From Bacteroidales bacterium (GTDB taxonomy: Bacteria; Bacteroidota; Bacteroidia; Bacteroidales; F082), in NCBI GenBank assembly GCA_015493525.1, contig WGCY01000039.1, forward strand, positions 17,384 through 81,383: a DNA stretch of 64,000 bases, read 5' to 3'. The notes below the pieces were generated by a model. It saw only the letters and a list, made by a program, of their open reading frames with translations. It was not told the DNA's origin and did no database searches. Position 1 is the first letter of the stretch, and each line of letters opens with the position of its first letter. Made by a program: the position numbers and the translations under genes. Of the stretch, positions 18,977 through 27,442 are shown piece by piece.

Positions 18977-19921
18977 CTATTCCTTCAATTTTGCATCCGT
19001 CAGGTTAAAAGGGGCATCAGGAATTTGGATTTTGTACGTTTTATGATGGGAATTTCGCAGCGAAGTCCTGCGCAGCCACGGATTGAAATACTTCAGCAAC
19101 TTATAGGATATTCCGTGTTTTTGGGCAAAGACAGCCCAGTCTTTTACGGCACCTTTCACTTCAACTACATGTGTGGGAATGACCGGATATTCCTGCGACG
19201 GCTCGATATAAAAACCGTATTTCTCCGGATTCTCAAAGATCATTTTTAACGCCAGCATGCGATAGATGTACCGCGATGTTTCACCTGCAACCAGCAAATC
19301 ATAAAAAGATTTTGTCTTTTGTTGCTTCAAAAAACGGTCAATCCGTTTTTGTCCGGCGTTATAACTCGCTACCACCAGTGTCCAGCTCCCAAACCGGCTG
19401 TAAGATTTTTTTAAAAAACGGCAGGCAGCCCGTGTTGATTTTTCCACACTGTAACGCTCATCGACCTCTTTGTCAACCTCCAGGCCATATTCTTTTGCCG
19501 TTGACCTCAGCAATTGCCAGTAACCGACAGCATGTGCAGGAGAAGTAACATTGCGCAACCCACTCTCCACAAGGGGCATATAACGAAAATCCAAAGGGAT
19601 GCCCCGATTGGCCAAAATGGTATCAATCATCGGCAGCCAGCGATGTGCACGCTTGATGAGCTGTAATGTGGAAGAGTGCCAGTAAGTATTCACCGAAAGC
19701 TCCCGGTCAAGGGCTTCACGGACATAAAAGATATCGAGGGGGACAGGCTCTCCGGCAAAGCTCAATGTGTCGGGAATGGCCAGCGGGACAATCTTGTAGT
19801 ACTGCTTGTTCGTACCCGGAGAACTCACATCCCTGTATTTTTTCTGATATACCACACTACTGATAATCAATACGATAACCAGCAACAAGAGAAGAAAATA
19901 TGAGCGGTTTCTGTTCATCAT
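18977..19921 (-). CDS. membrane-anchored lytic transglycosylase (SLT domain, MltD-like)
   Basis: Cuts peptidoglycan glycan strands to anhydromuropeptides. From ATG at 19921 (or 19918) it has a signal anchor (SYFLLLLLVIVLIISSVVY) and a lytic transglycosylase domain. The catalytic Glu is in YMPLVESGL, followed by GYWQLLRSTAKEYGL and the SYNAG motif. A C-terminal stretch resembles a remnant LysM segment. A longer frame starts at 19969, but a consensus -7 box TACCTTTG (19937-19944, minus strand) falls inside that extension, which decides for the shorter start. Confidence 0.9.
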   Translation of the reverse strand: MMNRNRSYFLLLLLVIVLIISSVVYQKKYRDVSSPGTNKQYYKIVPLAIPDTLSFAGEPVPLDIFYVREALDRELSVNTYWHSSTLQLIKRAHRWLPMIDTILANRGIPLDFRYMPLVESGLRNVTSPAHAVGYWQLLRSTAKEYGLEVDKEVDERYSVEKSTRAACRFLKKSYSRFGSWTLVVASYNAGQKRIDRFLKQQKTKSFYDLLVAGETSRYIYRMLALKMIFENPEKYGFYIEPSQEYPVIPTHVVEVKGAVKDWAVFAQKHGISYKLLKYFNPWLRRTSLRNSHHKTYKIQIPDAPFNLTDAKLKE

Positions 19922-19936
19922 TTTGTTGGTTAATGG

Positions 19937-19964
19937 CAAAGGTACAAAAACGCAAAGTGCAAAA
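19937..19964 (-). promoter_or_regulatory. promoter of the lytic transglycosylase gene
   Basis: On the minus strand the -7 box TACCTTTG is at 19937-19944 and a TTTTG lies 15 nt upstream (19960-19964). It is 16 nt from the chosen ATG. Confidence 0.6.
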
Positions 19965-20026
19965 GACAAAATATACTTCTCAAAAACAAACTTTTTAACA
20001 ACAAGTCTTATCCCGGACTCCGGTTA

Positions 20027-20572
20027 TTAAAAAGGGCTATCAAAACCGCTGAAAAAGGGAGCTGTTTTATCTTTTTCTGACAAAATGGGTTTCTCCGTCA
20101 GCTGCCAGTCAATTTGCAGGTCAGGGTCATCCCAGCGGATGCTTCCCTCTGAGGTTTTATTGTAAACGTTGGTACATTTATAAAAAAATACCGTGTTGTC
20201 TTCCAATGTTAAAAAACCGTGGCCAAATCCGGGCGGAACCCAGTACATCCATTTGTTTTTGTCTGTTAAAACAACGGAAGCCCACTCACCAAAAGTGGGT
20301 GAATTTTTGCGCAAGTCAACCGCCACATCCAAAACGGAACCATACATCACCCGCACCAGCTTCCCCTGCGTGAACGGCGGTTTTTGAAAATGCAGGCCGC
20401 GCAGCACCCCTTTCATGGATTTGGATTCGTTGTCCTGCACAAAATTCTGGTCTATGCCGAGTTTCAGAAAAGTCTCTTTATTATACGATTCAAAAAAATA
20501 GCCCCGTTCATCTTCAAATACTTTGGGTTTCAAAATATACAAATCGGGGATTTTTGTTTTTACTATTTCCAT
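20027..20572 (-). CDS. rmlC: dTDP-4-dehydrorhamnose 3,5-epimerase
   Basis: Cupin epimerase in dTDP-rhamnose synthesis. 181 residues from ATG at 20572; the frame extends further but upstream sequence matches nothing in the family. Motifs include DERGYFFESYN, GVLRGLHFQ (catalytic His), the DVAVDLRKNSPTFG strand and WVPPGFGHGFLTLED. The other rml genes are absent, so it is a solitary copy at the edge of the accessory region. Confidence 0.95.
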   Translation of the reverse strand: MEIVKTKIPDLYILKPKVFEDERGYFFESYNKETFLKLGIDQNFVQDNESKSMKGVLRGLHFQKPPFTQGKLVRVMYGSVLDVAVDLRKNSPTFGEWASVVLTDKNKWMYWVPPGFGHGFLTLEDNTVFFYKCTNVYNKTSEGSIRWDDPDLQIDWQLTEKPILSEKDKTAPFFSGFDSPF

Positions 20573-20640
20573 GAATATAAAATTTGAAGTAAAAATACGG
20601 ATTTTTAGGGAAAGAGAAGACGGTATTTTCCGGCATTCAT

Positions 20641-20680
20641 CGAAGATCAAAGAAAACAAGGACTGGATATTGCTGATTTT
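20641..20680 (+). repeat. direct repeat copy A (end of DUF6371-type gene)
   Basis: 40 bp that match 23941-23980 at 35 positions in the same orientation. In one plus frame it encodes DQRKQGLDIADF, the C-terminal end of the mobile-element protein found complete to its stop at 23986. The bases before it do not match the second copy, so this is only a tail fragment. Confidence 0.75.
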
Positions 20681-20689
20681 GGGGGAGTA

Positions 20690-21475
20690 TTATACTAATT
20701 TAATTTGTTTCTTTATTTCTTCCAGTTCCTTTTTCAGTTTTACTTTCATCTCTCTGAAATATACATCCCAGTTATCAATGGCAATAATCTCTTTATAGGT
20801 ATAACTATTCTTTATTGATTCGATTTCCTCTTCCAGTTCTTTTATACGAATACGAAGTTTTTTAATTTTTGCCATCAGCAATTCTTTTTCCAAAACAGTA
20901 TCTGAAACAGACTGAAAGTAATGGCCTTTTTCCAAACGGGTGAGGATCTCGGTAACCTTTTTCAGGTCGTTGAGGTCATAGGCTTTTTTCAACGAAATAA
21001 ACATTTTCTCCGCCTCTTCTTTAAGTTTTTCGCTCACTTTATCCGGGTGGCATAAGAGTGTTGCCTTACGGAATCTCTTTTTAAGCTCCTTCTTTTCTTC
21101 ACCATTTAGTTTATGTTTTGGCTTTTTTCTTGCTATGCGAATGTGTTTTCGGTATCTTTCTTCATCTCTTTTGGCCTCTTCATATTTTTTTTGATCTACC
21201 CGGTATAAAATCATCCGTAATCTTAATATTTCCATTAATATCGAGCCAAGTTCACGGGTATGACGATAGTGAAAATCAGATAAAAACTTCTCAAGCTCAA
21301 TCTTTTCATTGTCAGTGGTATGAAGTTGATTCTCCAGGATTTTGAGCTCCCGTTTTAATCCGGCTACCTCTGTGCTCGTATCGACGATAATGCCTTGCTT
21401 AGGTGCCAGGAACCTTTGAATTTTCGCAAGAACACCTGATAATCTTCTAAATATTGGATTCTTCATTATTCCCAT
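20690..21475 (-). CDS. coiled-coil protein with central J domain
   Basis: 261 residues. The N-terminal hydrophobic/basic segment is short. A coiled coil follows (about 36-66), then a central J domain (about 126-183) with the HPD motif at 143-145 in LLCHPDKVSEK, the basic helix KKELKKRFRKAT before it and LKKAYDLND after it. A second long coiled coil (about 195-260) ends the protein. HPD is the motif that stimulates Hsp70 ATPase. The layout is unlike DnaJ, with no Gly/Phe, zinc or C-terminal substrate domains. It overlaps the TPR gene by 29 bp, so it belongs to the same operon. The function is unknown; recruiting DnaK to a partner is the natural guess. Confidence 0.85.
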   Translation of the reverse strand: MGIMKNPIFRRLSGVLAKIQRFLAPKQGIIVDTSTEVAGLKRELKILENQLHTTDNEKIELEKFLSDFHYRHTRELGSILMEILRLRMILYRVDQKKYEEAKRDEERYRKHIRIARKKPKHKLNGEEKKELKKRFRKATLLCHPDKVSEKLKEEAEKMFISLKKAYDLNDLKKVTEILTRLEKGHYFQSVSDTVLEKELLMAKIKKLRIRIKELEEEIESIKNSYTYKEIIAIDNWDVYFREMKVKLKKELEEIKKQIKLV

Positions 21476-22151
21476 AACCGGAATTATTGTTTTTTAAATT
21501 GATATAATACTGAAAATCAGAATAAGCACCCGTTAGATCACCAAGGGCCTTTTTTGCGTTATTACGATTGTTATAAGCATTTGCGTAGTTAGGATCAATC
21601 TCTATAGCCCTGGTATAATCTTCGATAGCCTCCGTATATTTACCTGAATCGAATTTTGCAACCCCACGGTTATTTAAAGCAAAAGTGAATTGTGGATTAA
21701 TTTCTATGGCTTTGGTATAATCTTCTATGGCGCCCTCATAATCTTTTAAATCATACCTCGCAATGCCACGGTTGTTCAATGCAAGAGAAAAAGAAGGATT
21801 AAGTTCTATGGCTTTTCCAAAATCGTTGATAGCCTTTTCATATTCTTTTAAATCATAATTCGATACGCCCCGATAATAATAACCCTGGGCATAGTCCGGA
21901 ACAATAGCTATAGCCTTCGTAAAATCGGCCACAGCACCCTGAAAATCTTCCGAATCATATTTTTCAAAGCCCTGGTTAAAATAATATTCCGCCCGCTCCA
22001 TGAGAATTTTATTCGTTAATTCGATGGAAACTGAAACATTCTCAATGTTCATTGGAATGAGAGGAATAAGCGAAAAACTTTCTGAATCGGTCTTTTTCAT
22101 TTGAATTATTTTATAAGCGTAAAATTTGTTTATCAATATCTTAGTTATCAA
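21447..22151 (-). CDS. TPR-repeat protein
   Basis: 234 residues with five consecutive TPR units from about residue 53 (AEYYFNQGFEKYDSEDFQGA, then repeats with ALNNRG and NPxFxxAL signatures). It has no transmembrane segment and no enzymatic domain, so it is probably a protein-protein adaptor. ATG at 22100 (MKKTDSESF) may be the true start. It overlaps the upstream CysQ-like gene by 4 bp and the downstream J-domain gene by 29 bp: tight translational coupling of three proteins. Confidence 0.85.
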   Translation of the reverse strand: MITKILINKFYAYKIIQMKKTDSESFSLIPLIPMNIENVSVSIELTNKILMERAEYYFNQGFEKYDSEDFQGAVADFTKAIAIVPDYAQGYYYRGVSNYDLKEYEKAINDFGKAIELNPSFSLALNNRGIARYDLKDYEGAIEDYTKAIEINPQFTFALNNRGVAKFDSGKYTEAIEDYTRAIEIDPNYANAYNNRNNAKKALGDLTGAYSDFQYYINLKNNNSGYGNNEESNI

Positions 22152-22993
22152 TATCGGGTTCCTTCATTTATAAATTCTCTATCTTCCTTTTTCTCTAAAT
22201 CAACATTGTCATTTTCAAAATTATTTTTTGCAATGAATGCCGGAAATTTTAAATCTTTGGTGTTGTAAGACAAAGGCAATATTCCGTCTTTTTTTGTTAT
22301 CATATATCCGCTGGCAGTTATTAATGCATCAAATGCAGCGATATCCCATTCCATTACAGTGCTAAAATGAGGATAATAATCGTATTTTCCTTCGGCTATT
22401 CCACAAAAATTCATGGGGCTGTCATCGACAATTTCTTTAATAGCTCCCTTTTTATAATCTTTAAAATCCTTAAGGAACTTTTCGGTTTTGTAATTCATAG
22501 GTTGCCTATTCTTGAGAATTGTAAAGAAAAGTCCTTCAATGGGTTTCTTTATCATGTTTTGCCTTTTCAAAAGTGATGCCACATTTAAATTTGGGTCAAA
22601 GTCTATTCCTTTTATTTTATAAGACCGGGCGTCCTTGGCGATATACATTTCACTTTTTTCGGGTGCGACAATCACTCCCAAAACAGGTCTTTGGTTTTCA
22701 ATTTTTGTAACCGTAAAGAGGTAGTCATCTTTACCTTCCCTTAAATTTTTCTTACCCAGAAGCGGGGCAATTATCCAAAACCGATTCCAATATTTACGAC
22801 ATTCAAAATCGGGCCTGTCAAATTTAGAAACTACTGGCAGGTTAGTTTTCAAAGCAATGTTTTTAAGTTCTTCATAGCAATATAATTCGCATTTTTTGGC
22901 GGCTGGATAATTCATTCCATATTTCTTTTTTGTTTTGAGAATGATATGCCCGGCATTTAATGCATGTTTAGTAACTGTTTCAAATTCATTCAT
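22148..22993 (-). CDS. CysQ/inositol-monophosphatase-fold protein lacking metal ligands
   Basis: 281 residues from ATG at 22993 (an in-frame start exists at 23047). The order of elements follows CysQ (3'(2'),5'-bisphosphate nucleotidase): YWNRFWIIAPLLGKKN, then PVLGVIVAPEKSEMYIA, CGIAEGKYDYYP, and MEWDIAAFDALITASGY. The CysQ metal motif DPLDGT reads APLLGK (A76, L79, K81). The SEED motif reads SKFD (K57, F58), and the first Asp motif is absent. Only the WD motif remains. Metal-dependent phosphatase activity is therefore unlikely; it may bind a phosphorylated nucleotide or inositol. It is the first gene of the cassette with the TPR and J-domain proteins. Confidence 0.8.
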   Translation of the reverse strand: MNEFETVTKHALNAGHIILKTKKKYGMNYPAAKKCELYCYEELKNIALKTNLPVVSKFDRPDFECRKYWNRFWIIAPLLGKKNLREGKDDYLFTVTKIENQRPVLGVIVAPEKSEMYIAKDARSYKIKGIDFDPNLNVASLLKRQNMIKKPIEGLFFTILKNRQPMNYKTEKFLKDFKDYKKGAIKEIVDDSPMNFCGIAEGKYDYYPHFSTVMEWDIAAFDALITASGYMITKKDGILPLSYNTKDLKFPAFIAKNNFENDNVDLEKKEDREFINEGTRY

Positions 22994-23047
22994 TATGATT
23001 TCTATTAAGCTGAACAGATAATTTATGGTCGTTTCTGTTGAACACAT

Positions 23048-23463
23048 TTTAAAAAAGAGGTTCAGAAGTACGGGCTTCTAAAAACAGACATAAATATCTA
23101 CTAAAAAAATGTGTTGTGACCCTTATGGATTTTTAAATGCTTTTATTCCGGAAAACAAGCCGCTTTGTCCACTCATTTTCCATTTGCATAAGCTGATTGA
23201 ATTTTTCAATTTGGTTACCATGGAAACCATTACCTGTTTTCAGGGACTCTGCATTTTGGATTGACTCTACCATAATTACAATTTTAAAAGTTGTACTTAA
23301 AATAGAAGTCATTAGCACCTTCAGGCAATTAACAGCAGACTTCATTACCGATACAAAATTACGATAAAGTACTGAGAACAGGTTAGAATAAATTATAATT
23401 TTTGTCTTTTTTCTTTCCTATTCTTGCCATTACAAATTATTGTTAACCTTAAATTTTATTGTA
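23048..23463. other. intergenic region upstream of the CysQ-like cassette
   Basis: No supported gene. A minus-strand frame at 23133-23345 (70 codons, or 46 from an internal ATG at 23273) has no recognisable similarity and is doubtful. The stretch must hold the cassette promoter, but I could not find a clean TAnnTTTG box. It ends at the start codon of the mobile-element fragment. Confidence 0.5.
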
Positions 23464-23499
23464 ATGGAAGTAATCACTTTTTCTTCAAAAGCATTTCAA
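23464..23499 (+). pseudogene. N-terminal scrap of a helix-turn-helix/excisionase-type mobile-element protein
   Basis: ATG at 23464 begins MEVITFSSKAFQ. This start is typical of small helix-turn-helix (excisionase-like) proteins of Bacteroidota conjugative elements. After 12 codons the similarity ends, and another frame with the DUF6371 protein takes over. A deletion has joined the two genes here. Confidence 0.5.
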
Positions 23500-23500
23500 C

Positions 23501-23986
23501 GGGGGAACAACCATCTTCTGGCAGATAGACACCCAAAACCGCATCCGCACAGGAAAACTCATTAAATATGACCCCCTTACGGGGAAAAGAATCAAAAAGC
23601 CTTTTCCTGCCACCACCTGGGCCCACAGCCTCCTTTATAAAGAAGGTTATAACCTATCACAGTGCCTTTTCGGTGAGTACCTGCTCGCTGAGGTCCCCGG
23701 TGCACCGGTGGCCATTGTGGAAAGCGAAAAAACTGCGGTCATTGCCCAGGCAAAACTTCCCGATTACATCTGGCTAGCCACCGGAAGCCTCACCGAGTTT
23801 AAACCTTCAAAGCTCAACATCCTGAAAAACCGTATAGTAGTTGCCTTCCCCGACCTCGGCGGATGCGAAAAATGGCAAAAAGCCACTGCTTCCCTCAACT
23901 TCCCCATCATTGTTTCCGAATACCTCGAACAACACGCCACCGATGCCCAAAGAAAACAAGGGCTGGATATTGCGGATTTTTTGTAA
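23501..23986 (+). pseudogene. DUF6371/toprim-like mobile-element protein, N-terminal part missing
   Basis: About 160 codons with no start of their own: GGTTIFWQIDTQNRIRTGK, then GKRIKKPFPATTWAHSLL, FGEYLLAEVPGAPVAIVESEKTA, a toprim-like strand VVAFPDLGGCEKW and the tail QRKQGLDIADFL. This is the C-terminal part of DUF6371 proteins, usually encoded next to excisionase and mobilisation genes in Bacteroidota integrative elements. The zinc-ribbon N-terminal half is missing. It is a relic of an integrated element. Confidence 0.8.
23941..23980 (+). repeat. direct repeat copy B (end of DUF6371-type gene)
   Basis: Second copy of the 40-bp repeat (35/40 identical to 20641-20680, same orientation), here as the natural 3' end of the DUF6371 fragment. 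The two copies are exactly 3,300 bp apart and bracket the CysQ-TPR-J cassette. Confidence 0.75.
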
Positions 23987-24186
23987 GAAGCTTGTGTAAC
24001 TCTAATTTTGAATGGCCGAATTTCGGGGAAGATGACATTCCAATCAAGTTTTGATATAATCTACGAAAACAATGTTATTTTTGTCATGAGAGAAGTTTTT
24101 TTTGTTTGCACCTCAAAATTAATTGAGTTACTGGATTTCTTTCTCTCTTTTTTTACCCTTTTGTTAATCGTTTAGAACGCTATTGA

Positions 24187-24339
24187 TTTGAAATATTAAA
24201 AGATACCGGATTTGAAGTTATCGATACCTTTCAAACTATTTTTGGAAGAACAGATGAAATAGTTAGTGAGCAAAAAACTTTGGTTGGATATGGACAAGGT
24301 AGTTTTATCGTTATAAAGGCTCAAAGAAAATTAAAATAA
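24187..24339 (+). pseudogene. C-terminal remnant of a class I SAM-dependent methyltransferase
   Basis: About 50 codons ending in TAA at 24337 encode DTGFEVIDTFQTIFGRTDE and [16 protein letters not shown]. This resembles the last strands of UbiE-like methyltransferases. The frame is blocked by a TGA at 24184, and nothing upstream continues it. The gene was cut at its 5' side by the rearrangement that also left the mobile-element fragment. Confidence 0.65.
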
Positions 24340-24352
24340 CCAATTTAAAAAT

Positions 24353-24357
24353 AGGAG
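24353..24357 (+). promoter_or_regulatory. Shine-Dalgarno site of the class I aldolase gene
   Basis: AGGAG lies 8 nt before the ATG at 24366. A strong Shine-Dalgarno site is unusual here, since neighbouring genes mostly lack one. It hints that this gene comes from a different lineage. Confidence 0.6.
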
Positions 24358-24365
24358 AAAAAATC

Positions 24366-25418
24366 ATGTTAAAAGAAATAACAAAAATTTTAGGGGATGA
24401 AGCTGAAAATCTTCTTCAACACAAATGTATTGTTTCAAAAGAAAACTTACATTTACCAAATAATAATTTTATTGATGAAATTTTAAGCCAGTCAGACAGA
24501 CCAATACCTGTTCTGCGTAATTTACAAACTATTTACAATCATGGAAGACTCGCCAACACGGGTTACCTGTCGATTTTACCGGTAGACCAGGGAGTAGAAC
24601 ATAGTGCCGGGGCATCGTTTGCTCCTAATCCAATTTATTTCGATCCTGAGAATATTGTAAAGTTGGCTATCAATGGTGGTTGTAATGCCGTTGTTTCCAC
24701 ACTCGGCGTGCTTGGTTCTGTTGCACGAAAATATGCACACAAAATTCCTTTTATTGTCAAACTAAACCATAATGAGTTATTAACTTATCCTGAAAGTTAC
24801 GATCAGATTTTATTCGCAGATGTAGATCAGGCTTTCAATATGGGAGCAGTTGGTATTGGCGCAACAATATTTTTTGGTTCAGAAAAGAGTGACAAACAGA
24901 TTCAAGAAATTTCAAAGGTTTTCAAGCATGCTCATCAGCTGGGACTTGTAACCGTTTTATGGGCCTATTTGCGTAATCCTGCTTTTAAAACAAAAGAGGC
25001 TGATTATCATCTTTCGGCTGACTTAACCGGGCAAGCAAATCATCTTGGTGTTACTATAGAAGCCGATATTATTAAACAAAAACAACCTATCAATAACGGC
25101 GGATACCTTGCCGTTAATTTTGGAAGAACAGACAAAAAAATATATTCTGAATTGACTACGAATCATCCCATTGATCTAACACGTTATCAGGTTATAAATT
25201 GTTATATGGGCAGGGTAGGCTTAATTAATTCTGGCGGAGCTTCCACTGGAGAAAATGATTTGCAAGAGATTGTTAAAACAGCTGTTATTAATAAACGAGC
25301 AGGAGGAATGGGCTTAATTTCTGGCAGAAAAGTTTTTCAAAAAAATATGGATGAGGGGGTGAGATTATTAAACATTATTCAAAATATATATTTATGTCAA
25401 GAAATAACTATTGCATAA
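24366..25418 (+). CDS. fbaB: class I fructose-bisphosphate aldolase (DhnA/FbaB type)
   Basis: Schiff-base aldolase splitting fructose 1,6-bisphosphate to DHAP and glyceraldehyde 3-phosphate. 350 residues, full length. Motifs include [51 protein letters not shown] and [13 protein letters not shown], all typical of the prokaryotic class I family. It lies between two gene fragments (methyltransferase tail upstream, decarboxylase head downstream). It has a clear Shine-Dalgarno site and AT-rich codons, which together suggest a transferred segment of which only this gene stayed intact. Confidence 0.93.
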   Translation: MLKEITKILGDEAENLLQHKCIVSKENLHLPNNNFIDEILSQSDRPIPVLRNLQTIYNHGRLANTGYLSILPVDQGVEHSAGASFAPNPIYFDPENIVKLAINGGCNAVVSTLGVLGSVARKYAHKIPFIVKLNHNELLTYPESYDQILFADVDQAFNMGAVGIGATIFFGSEKSDKQIQEISKVFKHAHQLGLVTVLWAYLRNPAFKTKEADYHLSADLTGQANHLGVTIEADIIKQKQPINNGGYLAVNFGRTDKKIYSELTTNHPIDLTRYQVINCYMGRVGLINSGGASTGENDLQEIVKTAVINKRAGGMGLISGRKVFQKNMDEGVRLLNIIQNIYLCQEITIA

Positions 25419-25445
25419 TAGTATTGATCAAAAATTTATTAACAA

Positions 25446-25713
25446 ATGATACATTCAACTAATAATTCCTTATCAGGAAAGATTGCTGATTTTATAGAGA
25501 TAAATAAAAAATTTCATGAATACAAAGAAACAACTATTGATCCGCAAGATAAAGCTTTAATAAGTCCTGCTGAAGGGAAAATTGTAAATATCGGGAGTAT
25601 TGATAATCAAGAGGTGTTGGATTTCAAAACACAATAAAAAAGTATTATTAGGGGAACTTATTGGAAATCAGTATAAACAATTTATAGGCGGACAATACAT
25701 TAATATTTATTAA
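25446..25713 (+). pseudogene. phosphatidylserine decarboxylase-like fragment, frameshifted and truncated
   Basis: The first frame (25446-25637) encodes DKALISPAEGKIVNIGSIDNQ, like the ALVSPADGKV region of phosphatidylserine decarboxylases. It stops at TAA. A shifted frame continues as KKVLLGELIGNQYKQFIGG and QYINIY up to 25713, matching the family's F-GG-Y..IY segment. The catalytic part with the DYHR and GS(T/S) autocleavage motifs is missing. There is one frameshift in an A-run near 25637 and a deletion after 25713. Confidence 0.7.
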
Positions 25714-25748
25714 TATTTTTATCATGAAAAACAAAAAGCCAAGCTGAC

Positions 25749-27284
25749 ATGATAAAAGGAATAGCTATGAACCATCGAAAGTTATTTATAACTGTTTTCC
25801 TACTATTCAGTATTATTTCTTTCCAACTTAATGCACAGTGCGTTATCAATGGACCCTATCTGATTGAACCGGGTGACACGATTATGACAATTCGCTGGGA
25901 ACTTAATAAAAAAGGCGATTATTATGTTGAATACGGAAAGGACACGTTAAAAACCCAAAAACAGGCACTTCATATAAGAGGAACTAAATACGGAGGATAC
26001 CTTTATGAGGTTCAACTACGGAACCTGAAGGAAAGAAGCCTTTATTTCTATCGTCTTGCCGGTCGGGCTGACCCTGCATGGTACCAATTCCGAACTTTCG
26101 GGGATAATCAGAAAAAAATAACTTTTGTTGCGATGGGTGACAGCAGAAGCCACCCGGGGATTTTTAAAAAAATAATGGAAGAAGCGGATAGTGTAAACCC
26201 TGATTTTTTTATCAGTATGGGAGACCTGGTTGAGTCGGGAGGGAATTATAAACAGTGGCATGATTTCTTTTTTTCCGTTGTTAAGGGTTATGTAGGATCA
26301 ATACCTATCGTCAGCACACTTGGAGACCACGAAGGTTCCGGAGATAACGGTGAGCTGTTCCGGTATTACCTTCGCAAAAACCAACCTGTTGACAAACAAT
26401 GGTTTTCTTTTGACTATGGAATTGCCCATTTTATCTCACTTGATTATCGCCATCCCAACGACAAAGAAATGATTAACTGGTTTATCAAGAATATCACTTC
26501 TTCAGGAAAAAAATGGAATTTCGTGTTTATGCACAGACCTTCATACAATTTCGGCGGACACCGTAGTTCATGGGGTAAGGGGATATGGCCCGAATTGTTC
26601 AGCAAATATCATGTGGATATTGTTTTTGCAGGCCATTCCCATCTTTATGAACGGTTTTACCCCGTCCGCGAAAATGGCAAAGCTAATGCTGTAACATACA
26701 TTACTACAGGCGGGGCCGGGGCCGGTTTATACCAATCGGTAAAAAACAAGCTTGTTTTAGCAAAAACTGAATCGGTCAACCATTTCGTGGTTATCAAAAT
26801 AGATGGAAATAAACTGACATTAAAAGCAATTAGAATGGATGGAACATTACTGGATAAAATGGAAATCATAAAAAAGAAAAACGGATATAACAATGATTAT
26901 GAAGATCAGATTATTTCACAGGATGAGTTGAATACTATAACATCACTTAATGTTGCCATATCAAAAGACCTGGCAACAATACCGGGTTACCAGAGTCCTG
27001 CAAAATATGAATTGCAGCTTCAGTCATATATTAATCAAAATATTCCTTTTTCTGTGACCCTGGATAAAGCGTCGGCCAACAGTTATAAGATGAAACCATA
27101 CAATGACACACTAAAAGCCGGCGGGAAAATAAATACCGTACTGAATATCACCAGAACCAAGCCTATAACAATTTCAATCTGGAACGAAATAACCCCGGAA
27201 CTACGATTAAAAATAATCTTTGAATATAATTCCGAAGAAGACTCAATTATAGGCAAAGCACTAGATTACTGGCAAGAAAATTAA
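25749..27284 (+). CDS. secreted purple-acid-phosphatase-like metallophosphoesterase
   Basis: 511 residues. A signal peptide ends near LNAQ (ATG at 25770 is an alternative start). A beta-sandwich domain (about 30-115, GPYLIEPGDTIMTIRWE) is followed by a calcineurin-like phosphoesterase domain. Metal motifs are MGDSRSH, SMGDLVESGG, LGDHEGSG (GDHE in place of the usual GNHE), FMHRPSY and AGHSHLYERF. The C-terminal 150 residues are unassigned. It probably releases phosphate from organic esters in the periplasm or outside. It stands alone between the pseudogene block and an intergenic region. Confidence 0.87.
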   Translation: MIKGIAMNHRKLFITVFLLFSIISFQLNAQCVINGPYLIEPGDTIMTIRWELNKKGDYYVEYGKDTLKTQKQALHIRGTKYGGYLYEVQLRNLKERSLYFYRLAGRADPAWYQFRTFGDNQKKITFVAMGDSRSHPGIFKKIMEEADSVNPDFFISMGDLVESGGNYKQWHDFFFSVVKGYVGSIPIVSTLGDHEGSGDNGELFRYYLRKNQPVDKQWFSFDYGIAHFISLDYRHPNDKEMINWFIKNITSSGKKWNFVFMHRPSYNFGGHRSSWGKGIWPELFSKYHVDIVFAGHSHLYERFYPVRENGKANAVTYITTGGAGAGLYQSVKNKLVLAKTESVNHFVVIKIDGNKLTLKAIRMDGTLLDKMEIIKKKNGYNNDYEDQIISQDELNTITSLNVAISKDLATIPGYQSPAKYELQLQSYINQNIPFSVTLDKASANSYKMKPYNDTLKAGGKINTVLNITRTKPITISIWNEITPELRLKIIFEYNSEEDSIIGKALDYWQEN

Positions 27285-27424
27285 AGAACAAGAAATTATA
27301 ATTCGTCAATTAATGTTTAACTTTGGACTTGAAACAATACTTGTTTTCTGTGACACAATTTCATCGTAATCACCGATACAATATGACCGAAATATTCAAG
27401 CAGAAAGATATATAGGATGTTAGG

Positions 27425-27442
27425 TTTTTTTTGGGGGGGGGG
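27425..27442. repeat. T8G10 homopolymer tract
   Basis: Eight T residues are followed by ten G residues in AT-rich noncoding DNA. Runs of this length are prone to slippage. No open frame spans it. Confidence 0.9.

Noticed and set aside
23133..23345. Small minus-strand gene upstream of the CysQ-like cassette
   Set aside because: No similarity, no promoter or ribosome site, and no clear choice of start.
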